Shown one piece after another: positions 1 to 8,934 of a DNA stretch of 21,055 nucleotides. Within the stretch, counting starts at the first letter, position 1; each line of letters starts with the position of its first letter. A model generated the notes under the pieces. That model ran no database searches, was not told the origin of the DNA, and was given only the letters and a program-made list of their open reading frames with translations. The stretch covers positions 1 through 21,055 of the forward strand of contig JAJZTV010000010.1 of NCBI GenBank assembly GCA_021847385.1. The letters run 5' to 3'. The position numbers and the translations under genes are program-made. Source of the stretch: Pseudomonadota bacterium (GTDB taxonomy: Bacteria; Pseudomonadota; Gammaproteobacteria; Burkholderiales; Thiobacillaceae).

Positions 1-84
1 AGCGCAGGGGTTGGGCGGGCGGACGGGGCATGGACCGTAAGGAAAGGGAAATGGGCGCTATGGTACCATTGGCGGGTTTTTTCC

Positions 85-107
85 ATGTCCAAAGCGCTTC
101 CAGTTCA

Positions 108-111
<4 letters not shown>
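85..111 (+). CDS. Possible 8-codon leader ORF overlapping the secA start
   Basis: An ATG at 85 opens a short frame reading MSKALPVQ whose TGA (109-111) overlaps the homology-supported secA ATG (108-110) as ATGA. A GGCGGG at 71-76 could be a weak ribosome-binding site 8 nt upstream. The secA ATG itself has no visible Shine-Dalgarno, so translational coupling is conceivable. Short frames like this arise easily by chance, and a longer in-frame secA start (51) competes with this reading. The call is speculative. Confidence 0.18.
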
Positions 112-2846
<2,735 letters not shown>

Positions 2847-2855
2847 CCTTGGTCC

Positions 2856-2884
2856 GGCCGGGGTTGCCAAAGCGCAACCCGGCC
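2856..2884 (+). terminator. GC-rich stem-loop after secA
   Basis: The arm GGCCGGGGTTGC (2856-2867) pairs with GCAACCCGGCC (2874-2884) with one bulged G and a 6-nt loop, 10 nt after the secA stop codon. No T-run follows (GCATATAAGG), so it is not a classical intrinsic terminator. It may stabilise the secA 3' end or attenuate read-through into the next gene. Confidence 0.45.
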
Positions 2885-2918
2885 GCATATAAGGGCCTAT
2901 CGCTTCGAGGACTTTGCC

Positions 2919-3146
2919 ATGCCCTACTTCATCTACAAGATCGGCCCGCTCAACATCCTGGAAAAGCAAGGCCAAGCCGACAGCTTCAAAGAGGCCAAGG
3001 CCATCGCCAACGATCTGCGCAAGCGGCTCGACCCCAATACCGGCACCAGCATCAAGATGATCTTCGCCGAGAATGAGCTCGCCGCCGAGGACATCCTGTC
3101 GCAGCCGCGCGAGCTCGATCCCACGCTATCGGGCGACGATTACTGA
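2919..3146 (+). CDS. Small conserved-type protein, function unknown
   Basis: This 75-residue soluble protein starts MPYFIYKI and has a GAGGA ribosome-binding site (2907-2911) 7 nt before the ATG. The sequence is a hydrophobic beta-like start (YFIYKIGPLNIL), a basic/acidic helix (SFKEAKAIANDLRKRL) and an acidic tail (AAEDILSQPRELDPTLSGDDY). It has no cysteines, signal peptide or membrane segment. I recall similar short proteins in betaproteobacterial genomes annotated only as hypothetical, but cannot assign a role. It lies 72 nt after secA in the same direction, separated by a stem-loop, so co-transcription is possible. Normal start context and high-GC codons argue that it is a real gene. Confidence 0.8.
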   Translation: MPYFIYKIGPLNILEKQGQADSFKEAKAIANDLRKRLDPNTGTSIKMIFAENELAAEDILSQPRELDPTLSGDDY

Positions 3147-3150
3147 ACCA

Positions 3151-3206
3151 GTAGGTCGGCAATACCTTGCCGACATGAACTCGGCGGGATGGGAATCCCG
3201 CCCTAC
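3151..3206. repeat. 56-bp double-hairpin (REP/BIME-like) intergenic element
   Basis: Two perfect 8-bp stems with 4-nt loops stand in tandem: GTCGGCAA/TTGCCGAC (3155-3162 with 3167-3174) and GGCGGGAT/ATCCCGCC (3183-3190 with 3195-3202). Short terminal arms GTAGG (3151-3155) and CCTAC (3202-3206) enclose them. Each hairpin, read from its own outer end, starts GTAGG followed by T/G and CGG, so the element is two REP-like units in inverted orientation. It fills the gap between two same-strand genes. Only one copy is in this window, so its repetitive nature is inferred. Confidence 0.6.
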
Positions 3207-3218
3207 GGGAAGGCCCTC

Positions 3219-3662
3219 ATGTCCGGTTACAACGAAGACGCCTATCGCGACGCACGCGATTCGACCATCGCGATCAAGTGTCCGTTCGAACGCGCCCTGC
3301 TATCGAAGTGCAGCAACTGCGCGCTGGCCAAACGCCTGCTGCTGGCCGAACGCGAGGCGATCAGCTGTACCGATCAGGCGGCCAAGGCGCAATGCCAGGC
3401 CCTGCACGAGGCGCTGCACGCCAACGCCCGCTTTGCCCTGCAGATGGACCCGGCCGCACCCTGGCCCTTCGGCAAGGAGATTCGCGCCCAGTGCGGTGGG
3501 ATGCTGGGCCTGAAGGCGGTATTGAACGACGACGGCGAAGCGACCGACATCCACGGCTTGATTCAAGCCGGCATCGCCCGGTTCGGCGACATCGAGGCCT
3601 TTCCTTATTCCGAGATCATGCGCGGCGTGGTGCATTACGAGCCGCGCAAACGGCGCAACTGA
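3219..3662 (+). CDS. Cysteine-rich small protein, function unknown
   Basis: The predicted product is 147 residues, starting MSGYNEDAYRD. The ATG at 3219 is preferred over one at 3189 because GGGAAGG (3207-3213) sits 5 nt upstream and because the earlier start would read through the hairpin repeat. Six cysteines occur at C21, C31, C34, C50, C59 and C92. The first three form CX9CX2C within KCPFERALLSKCSNC, which resembles a metal or Fe-S ligand set. There is no signal peptide or membrane segment. The C-terminal half contains HGLIQAGIARFG and ends in a basic KRRN tail. I do not recognise the family. It ends 9 nt before the convergent MidA gene and follows the small post-secA gene across the repeat. 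Confidence 0.82.
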   Translation: MSGYNEDAYRDARDSTIAIKCPFERALLSKCSNCALAKRLLLAEREAISCTDQAAKAQCQALHEALHANARFALQMDPAAPWPFGKEIRAQCGGMLGLKAVLNDDGEATDIHGLIQAGIARFGDIEAFPYSEIMRGVVHYEPRKRRN

Positions 3663-3671
3663 ACGACGTGC

Positions 3672-4820
3672 TTACAAGGTGTGGCTGCGGTCGCCATAGG
3701 CGAAGCCGAGCAGCGGCGTATCCACCCCCTTGCCCAGCGCGATGGCCTTGAACAACTCCCCCATCTCGGCCGGCGACATCAACTTCTGTAGCGCCGCCGC
3801 CTGCCGCATATAGGCCGGGTCGTTCGGCGCCAGGCCTCGCAGCAGATCGGTGATGCCACAAGCGATCAGGAAATTGGCCTGGCTGGTGTAGCCCAGCAGG
3901 GCCAGGCCGGACTCGACGCCGGCCTCGGCCACGGCGGTGAAATCGACGTGGGCGGTGATGTCGGTCAGGCCGGGCAAGGCGAAGGGGTCGGCATGCGCAC
4001 GATGCCGGTAATGGCACATCAGGGTGCCCTCGCTGCGCTGCGGGTGAAAATACTCCGAGCGCGGGAAACCGTAGTCGATGAACAGCAGCGCGCCCCGATC
4101 GAGCCTGGCCGCCAGGCTGCGGATCAAGGCCGGCGCGGCCAGATCGATCTCGGTCAGATAATCGCCGTCGACCGGCAGGGCGCTAGCGGCATCGAACAAA
4201 GGCCCCTCCGCCAACGGCCGCTCCTGCCAGGCAAAGCCACCATCGTGATGCGCGACGCCGCGTTCCCGCCAGCCGGCATCGCCGTGACGCACCCAATGCA
4301 CCGGCAGGGCATCGAGTACCTCGTTGCCGAGCACCAGCCCGGTAAAGCGCTCGGGCAACACATCCAGCCATTGCACGCATGGCAGCAACTCGGGGGCCTC
4401 GCGCTCGAACAGGGCGCGTTGCCGCTGGCGCAGATCGGCGCTCAGTTCCAGGATCGAATAGCGCTCGGGCAGCGCGGCGTCCAGGCTCAGGGTGCGCAGC
4501 ATGTCCACGGCCAGGCGGCCGCTGCCGGCGCCCAATTCCAATATGTCGCCGCCGCATTCGACCAGCACCTGCGCCGCCTGCCGGGCCAGGGCCTGGGCGA
4601 ACAAGGGAGACAACTCGGGCGCGGTGACGAAGTCGCCGGCACCGCCGAATTTCTGCGCGCCGGCGCTGTAATAGCCCAAGCCCGGCGCATAGAGCGCCAG
4701 CTCCATGTAGGCGGCGAAATCGATCCAGCCGCCGGCCCGCTCGATGGCGGCGGCGATATGGCGGCTCAGGGCTTGGCTGTGGGCGAGCGCTGTCGGGTCG
4801 GGGCTGGGCGTTGCGGACAT
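3672..4820 (-). CDS. Class I SAM-dependent methyltransferase, MidA/NDUFAF7 family
   Basis: The 382-residue product matches the usual MidA length. The SAM-binding motif ILELGAGSGRLAVD is at about 93-106, preceded by the family signatures YYSAGAQKFGGAGDFVTAPELSP (about 50-72) and followed by EVLDALPVHW. The C-terminal portion carries LLFIDYGFPRSEYFHPQR and a GTLMCHYRHRAH motif. Mitochondrial NDUFAF7 methylates an arginine of a complex I subunit; the bacterial substrate is less certain. The start is ATG 4820, since frames further upstream run into the divergent promoter region. No Shine-Dalgarno precedes it, and a TATGAT box ends 6 nt before the ATG, so the message may be leaderless. It diverges from the flavoprotein gene at 4872. 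Confidence 0.92.
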   Translation of the reverse strand: MSATPSPDPTALAHSQALSRHIAAAIERAGGWIDFAAYMELALYAPGLGYYSAGAQKFGGAGDFVTAPELSPLFAQALARQAAQVLVECGGDILELGAGSGRLAVDMLRTLSLDAALPERYSILELSADLRQRQRALFEREAPELLPCVQWLDVLPERFTGLVLGNEVLDALPVHWVRHGDAGWRERGVAHHDGGFAWQERPLAEGPLFDAASALPVDGDYLTEIDLAAPALIRSLAARLDRGALLFIDYGFPRSEYFHPQRSEGTLMCHYRHRAHADPFALPGLTDITAHVDFTAVAEAGVESGLALLGYTSQANFLIACGITDLLRGLAPNDPAYMRQAAALQKLMSPAEMGELFKAIALGKGVDTPLLGFAYGDRSHTL

Positions 4821-4826
4821 CCGCAC

Positions 4827-4832
4827 ATCATA
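4827..4832 (-). promoter_or_regulatory. Putative -10 box (TATGAT) of the MidA gene
   Basis: On the minus strand TATGAT (4832 to 4827) is followed by 6 nt (GTGCGG) and then the ATG at 4820. Transcription would therefore start at or next to the A of the start codon. No convincing -35 was found. The same 6-nt geometry recurs at 4860 and 17668. Confidence 0.4.
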
Positions 4833-4859
4833 GCGGCTACCGCCATGTCCTGAACACGT

Positions 4860-4865
4860 TAGAAT
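4860..4865 (+). promoter_or_regulatory. Putative -10 box (TAGAAT) of the flavoprotein gene
   Basis: TAGAAT is followed by CACACC and the ATG at 4872. The spacing places the transcription start on the start codon. No Shine-Dalgarno is present upstream of the ATG. The -35 region is a poor match. Confidence 0.4.
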
Positions 4866-4871
4866 CACACC

Positions 4872-5816
4872 ATGGAAGTCGCGATCATCGGCGCCGGCCC
4901 GTCCGGCATGTCTTGTGCCAATGCCCTGCTGGCCTTTGGCCTCACTCCCATCGTGATCGAACGCAGCGATCACGTCGGCGGCGCGCAGCGCACCAACTTC
5001 CACCCGAATCTATGGCTGCTCGGCGCGCCGGAAGAGACCGGCATGCAGATGACCGAACGCCTGCGCCGCCATTTCGAGGAATTGCCGATCCGGCTGCTGC
5101 TCGGCTGCGAATTACGCCACGTCCGGCGCATCGACGACCGCTTCCAACTCGAATTATCCGGCCCGGATGGCATGCAGACACTGCAAGTCGATGCGGTCGT
5201 GCTTGCCACCGGCATGCGGCCACGGGTCACGTCGGAATTGCTGGCCTTGGCCGCAAGCAACCCGCATGTCATCGTCGGCCCGTTGTCGACGACGATCCGC
5301 GACGACATCCGCGACAGTCGGGTGCTGATTCTGGGCGGTGGCGACAACGCGCTGGATCATGCGCTGTTCCTGGCCGAACGTGGCAACTCGGTGCAGGTCT
5401 GCACGCGCGGCCAGTTCTCGGCGCGGCGGCAGTTCCGCGAGGCCTGCGCTGCCCAGGCCGGTATTACGCTGCACAGCGACTGCCGGGCCGCGCGATTGCG
5501 GCTGGACGGGGAACGCATTGCCGCCACCGTCGCGGGCGAACCGGCACAATTCGACTGGCTGCTGGTGATGTACGGCTATGCGCCGAATACCGAAGTAATC
5601 GAATGCTTCGAACGCGACATCCGTCCGAAACGGCTGAAGAGCGGCCATATCGTCGCCAATCTGTGGCAACGCAGTTCGTCACGCGGCATCTACGCCGCCG
5701 GCGACATCACCGATTCGCCGCAACCCAGCGTAGCCACCGCCATCGCTCAAGGACTGGCTGCCGCCCGCGCGGTCGAGCGCGACCTGCATCAGGATATTTC
5801 CGATATGCCGCGATGA
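4872..5816 (+). CDS. NAD(P)/FAD-dependent oxidoreductase, thioredoxin-reductase fold without CxxC
   Basis: The 314-residue protein has the two-dinucleotide-fold layout of thioredoxin reductase. The N-terminal FAD motif is IIGAGPSG (GxGxxG at 7-12) with ERSDHVGGAQR. ATG at 112-114 is the usual mid-chain motif. The NAD(P)H-binding fold is LILGGGDNA at 153-160. The C-terminal FAD motif is GIYAAGDITDSP at 272-283. The disulfide expected near residue 135 (CATC in true TrxR) is absent; this stretch reads HVIVGPLSTTI. It is therefore not a thioredoxin reductase. A ferredoxin/flavodoxin-NADP+ reductase of the TrxR-like type, or another electron carrier reductase, is plausible, but the partner is unknown. 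Downstream, 32 nt after the stop, begins the leader of the GNAT–WbqC gene, which could be co-transcribed. Confidence 0.88.
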   Translation: MEVAIIGAGPSGMSCANALLAFGLTPIVIERSDHVGGAQRTNFHPNLWLLGAPEETGMQMTERLRRHFEELPIRLLLGCELRHVRRIDDRFQLELSGPDGMQTLQVDAVVLATGMRPRVTSELLALAASNPHVIVGPLSTTIRDDIRDSRVLILGGGDNALDHALFLAERGNSVQVCTRGQFSARRQFREACAAQAGITLHSDCRAARLRLDGERIAATVAGEPAQFDWLLVMYGYAPNTEVIECFERDIRPKRLKSGHIVANLWQRSSSRGIYAAGDITDSPQPSVATAIAQGLAAARAVERDLHQDISDMPR

Positions 5817-5861
5817 CTGTATTACGCATCATCCTTGCAAAGGATTTTAGGGGGAAACCCA

Positions 5862-5897
5862 ATGCCCGATCTTACATTCAGTAGTTTATTGCGATGA
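5862..5897 (+). CDS. 11-codon leader ORF coupled to the GNAT–WbqC gene
   Basis: The frame MPDLTFSSLLR starts at ATG 5862, with AGGGGG (5849-5854) 7 nt upstream, the strongest ribosome-binding site in this region. Its TGA (5895-5897) overlaps the next gene's ATG (5894-5896) as ATGA. The downstream gene has no Shine-Dalgarno, and an in-frame TAG at 5882-5884 excludes an earlier start. This suggests the leader loads ribosomes that re-initiate on the acyltransferase gene. Alternatively it is the original N-terminus separated by a frameshift. Confidence 0.45.
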   Translation: MPDLTFSSLLR

Positions 5898-6976
5898 TTG
5901 AGCAGAGTGAAATCGTTACTTCGCTAGCGTCTGCGAACGGGATTTACTTCAACATTCCGAGCTTGGATGAATATGCGAAAAAGATAACAGCGCATGGAAA
6001 GAGCGTCGACTTCAGACAACCGGACACCGGAAAACTAATCGCCTATGCGCTTTATTACGACAACGCTCCAGAAATATTTATCAGCATGGTTTGGACTCAT
6101 CCAGAATATCGGGGCCGGGGTTTTGCCAAAGCCTTGCTAAGACAAATCATCAACTCATCCCACAAAGACATTCGGCTCGAAGTGCATCGCGACAACCCAT
6201 TCAGACTGCTGTATGAGAGACTTGGATTTACAGTAGAGGAAGAATTCATCGGCTCCCTGTACATGCGTTTTCGAAGAAAAGCTGCAATCATGCAGCCATA
6301 TGTATTTCCCTATATTGGCTACTTTCAGCTGATTGATGCCAGCGATCTATTCGTTTTCTATGACGACGTGCATTTCATTAAAAAGGGTTGGATAAACAGA
6401 AACAGAATTTTGCTGAATGGCAGGGATCACCTTTTTACTGTGCCTGTAGCAGATGCCAGTCAAAATAGACGAATAAATGAGACCCACCTCTCTATTGATG
6501 AAAAATGGCGAAGCGCTTTTTACAAGACCATGACACAGGCCTACCGGAAGGCGCCCTACTTTTCTAAAGTCATGGACCAAATTTTGCCAATCTTCCATGC
6601 AGAATATGAAAGCGTGGCGGACATGGCTATCAATTCGATCGCAAGTGTTTATGACTATCTTGGAATGAAGCACAGCTTTGCAAAATCGTCTGTGTGCGCT
6701 CCCGCAACAAGAGAATTAAACAAATCGGACCGATTGATCGAAATCACCAAGCGACACGGTTATAAAGGCTATGTCAATGCGGCAAGTGGACGACATTTAT
6801 ACAGCACGGATTATTTCAAAACCCAAGGCGTCGAGTTAAGTTATATCAAAAGCGAACCTATTCAATATACACAGCTTGCTGATGAGTTCGTTCCTGGGCT
6901 ATCCATCATCGATGCCATGATGTTCAACGATGCAGAAACGCTAAAAACGTTCTTCGGGCAATATTCGATTGAATAA
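5894..6976 (+). CDS. GNAT N-acetyltransferase fused to a WbqC-family domain
   Basis: The 360-residue protein has two parts. Residues about 1-128 form a GNAT fold: SMVWTHPEYRGRGFAKALLRQI gives motif A, with the acetyl-CoA loop RGRGFA at 73-78, and RLEVHRDNPFRLLYERLGF gives motif B. Residues about 131-360 are WbqC-like, opening with the hallmark AIMQPYVFPYIGYFQLI, then FYDDVHFIKKGWINRNRILLNG and NAASGRHLY. WbqC genes occur in O-antigen clusters, and the namesake comes from E. coli O121, whose antigen I recall bears an N-acetylglycyl-Qui4N. A WbqC–GNAT fusion could therefore aminoacylate a sugar amine and acetylate it, but this is inference. Sampled 60-bp lines are 37-47% GC, well below the neighbouring genes, suggesting horizontal acquisition. 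It converges on the O-antigen operon, 122 nt from the wbpM-like stop. An internal ATG (6263) could permit separate WbqC translation. Confidence 0.88.
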   Translation: MIEQSEIVTSLASANGIYFNIPSLDEYAKKITAHGKSVDFRQPDTGKLIAYALYYDNAPEIFISMVWTHPEYRGRGFAKALLRQIINSSHKDIRLEVHRDNPFRLLYERLGFTVEEEFIGSLYMRFRRKAAIMQPYVFPYIGYFQLIDASDLFVFYDDVHFIKKGWINRNRILLNGRDHLFTVPVADASQNRRINETHLSIDEKWRSAFYKTMTQAYRKAPYFSKVMDQILPIFHAEYESVADMAINSIASVYDYLGMKHSFAKSSVCAPATRELNKSDRLIEITKRHGYKGYVNAASGRHLYSTDYFKTQGVELSYIKSEPIQYTQLADEFVPGLSIIDAMMFNDAETLKTFFGQYSIE

Positions 6977-7098
6977 AGTAGCGACCAAGACTGGCTATTA
7001 GCCCTGCATAGCGAACCCTCCGCCCCGCCACATGGTGAAAACCTTGCAATAGTGCCGTTGCGTTCTGGCCAGCACACTCCACCCACTGTCAGGCACCA

Positions 7099-8934
7099 TC
7101 AATGAATGGCCGGATGGTATTCCGGCAACCACCGCGTAAGCTGGGCACGCACCGCATCGTCGCTGGCCGTGACGGTGCTGGCGATCCACGCCAGGATCGC
7201 CTTCACTTCTTCGCCATCCGTGTCCCTGGCCTTCGCGATACGCAATTTCGGATGCGGTGTCGGCAGGGTGGATTCTTCGTCGGTCAACAATTCCTCGTAC
7301 AGCTTCTCCCCCGGCCGCAAACCGGTATAGGCAATTGCGATGTCGCCGTCCTGGTGGCCGGACAGGCGGATCATCAAGCGCGCGAGGTCGGCGATGCGCA
7401 CCGGCTCGCCCATATCGAGCACGAAGATCTCGCCGCCCTGCCCCATCAGCCCGGCCTGCAGGACCAGTTGCGCCGCCTCGGGGATGGACATGAAGTAACG
7501 CGTGATCTCGGGGTGGGTCACCGTCACCGGCCCACCCTCGGCGATCTGCTGCTGGAACTTCGGGATCACGCTGCCGGACGAACCGAGCACGTTGCCGAAG
7601 CGCACGCTGACGAAGCGGGTGCCGTTCTGGCCCTGCATGGCTTGGCAAACCTTCTCGGCCAGACGCTTGGAGGCACCCATCACATTGGTCGGATTCACCG
7701 CCTTGTCGGTGGAAATCAGCACGAAACGTTCGACGCCATGCGCGACGGCAGCACGCGCCAGCACCGAAGTGCCCAGCACATTGTTACGCAAGGCTTGCAA
7801 GGCGTTGTCTTGCTCCATCAACGGCACATGCTTGTAAGCCGCGGCGTGAAACACCAGCGCCGGCCGCAAACCGGCCATCACCTCGTCGACGCGCGCCGCA
7901 TCCTTCGCGTCGCCAACGATGCAGGTGATGGGCTGCTCCGGGTGCTGGCGTTTGAATTCCTGTTCCATCTTGTAGAGCGCGAGTTCGCTGGCCTCGAAGA
8001 AGACCAAGCGGGCCGGGCCGAAATGCGCGATTTGGCGGCACAGCTCGGAGCCGATCGAGCCGCCGGCGCCGGTCACCAACACCGTGCGGCCGCCGATCAA
8101 TTCGGCCAGACCGCGATCGTCGAGCTTGACCGATTCGCGTCCAAGCAGATCGTCCAGCTCGATACGGCGCAGTTGCGACACGGCCACACGACCGGCCATC
8201 AAGTCATCCAGCGACGGCATGGTCAATACGCTCAGGCCTGCGGCGGAGCAGATCTCGGTCAATTGCCGGCGCGACGCAAGCGCGGCGGACGGCAGGGCCA
8301 GGACCACGTCTTTCACCTGCAGGCGCTGCGCCTGCGCCGGTATGTCGGCCAGCCGGCCGAGCACCGCGACATCCTGCACCCGGCGGCCGTGCATGGCCGG
8401 ATCGTCGTCGAACAGGCCCGCCACGCGCCAGCGGCCAGGGCTGTGCGCCAAATCGCGCAGCAACAAGTCGGCGGCGGCACCCGCACCCGCCACCAACACC
8501 GGCCTGGCCTCACCGGCGAGCAGCACCGCCAGGCCGCGCTCACGCCAAGCACGGTAGGCAATACGGCTCCCGCTCATGATCGCCACCAATAGAATCGGAT
8601 CGAGCAACAGCACCGAGCGCGGCACGATGGCCTCGACACGGAACAGGATCAACACCACCGGGGTCAGTATGGCCGCGACCAGCACGGCCAGCACGATGCG
8701 CCTCAAGTCCGGCAGGCTGGCGAAGCGCCAAATACCTCGGTACAGGCCGAAATACCAGAATACGATGCCCTGCAAAGGCATGACCCAGGCCAGCGTATTC
8801 ATCGCATCGCGAAAATACGCTTCCGGCATGGAAAGATTGAAGCGCAGCCAATAGGCCGCCAGCCACGCGACCAGTGTGGCGACCACGTCATGTAGCATCA
8901 CCAGCAGAATGCGGGAATTAAGGGCCTGTCTCAT
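7099..8934 (-). CDS. wbpM: WbpM/FlaA1-type nucleotide-sugar 4,6-dehydratase (membrane)
   Basis: The 611-residue product has the long WbpM/CapD form. About four N-terminal membrane segments lie within residues 8-125. A first nucleotide-binding fold follows (PVLVAGAGAAADLLLRDL from about 145). The C-terminal SDR domain has TGAGGSIGSE at 288-297. The catalytic set is STDKAV (S408/T409), M419 and K423, where methionine replaces the usual tyrosine, as is typical of WbpM-class UDP-GlcNAc C6-dehydratases. The expected product is UDP-4-keto-6-deoxy-GlcNAc, the precursor of QuiNAc and FucNAc. The start at 8934 overlaps the upstream transferase stop as ATGA, and the protein begins MRQALNSRILLVML. A GC-rich frame extends to 9000 but lies inside the preceding gene. 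It is the last gene of the minus-strand operon. Confidence 0.93.
   Translation of the reverse strand: MRQALNSRILLVMLHDVVATLVAWLAAYWLRFNLSMPEAYFRDAMNTLAWVMPLQGIVFWYFGLYRGIWRFASLPDLRRIVLAVLVAAILTPVVLILFRVEAIVPRSVLLLDPILLVAIMSGSRIAYRAWRERGLAVLLAGEARPVLVAGAGAAADLLLRDLAHSPGRWRVAGLFDDDPAMHGRRVQDVAVLGRLADIPAQAQRLQVKDVVLALPSAALASRRQLTEICSAAGLSVLTMPSLDDLMAGRVAVSQLRRIELDDLLGRESVKLDDRGLAELIGGRTVLVTGAGGSIGSELCRQIAHFGPARLVFFEASELALYKMEQEFKRQHPEQPITCIVGDAKDAARVDEVMAGLRPALVFHAAAYKHVPLMEQDNALQALRNNVLGTSVLARAAVAHGVERFVLISTDKAVNPTNVMGASKRLAEKVCQAMQGQNGTRFVSVRFGNVLGSSGSVIPKFQQQIAEGGPVTVTHPEITRYFMSIPEAAQLVLQAGLMGQGGEIFVLDMGEPVRIADLARLMIRLSGHQDGDIAIAYTGLRPGEKLYEELLTDEESTLPTPHPKLRIAKARDTDGEEVKAILAWIASTVTASDDAVRAQLTRWLPEYHPAIH

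Noticed and set aside
4872..5816. Annotation as thioredoxin reductase (trxB)
   Set aside because: The CxxC active site is absent, so the name would be misleading despite the shared fold.
4811..5884. 357-codon plus-strand frame overlapping the flavoprotein gene
   Set aside because: It is arginine-rich shadow sequence; the overlapping frame carries all the FAD and NAD(P)H motifs.
6977..7098. Search for a terminator or small gene between the convergent GNAT–WbqC and wbpM-like genes
   Set aside because: Only a 4-5 bp stem (GGCTATTAGCC) is visible and no open frame has a start signal, so nothing could be supported.
7102..8592. 496-codon plus-strand open frame opposite the wbpM-like gene
   Set aside because: It has no recognisable motif, is rich in H, Q and R, and is fully antisense to a gene with intact dehydratase motifs.
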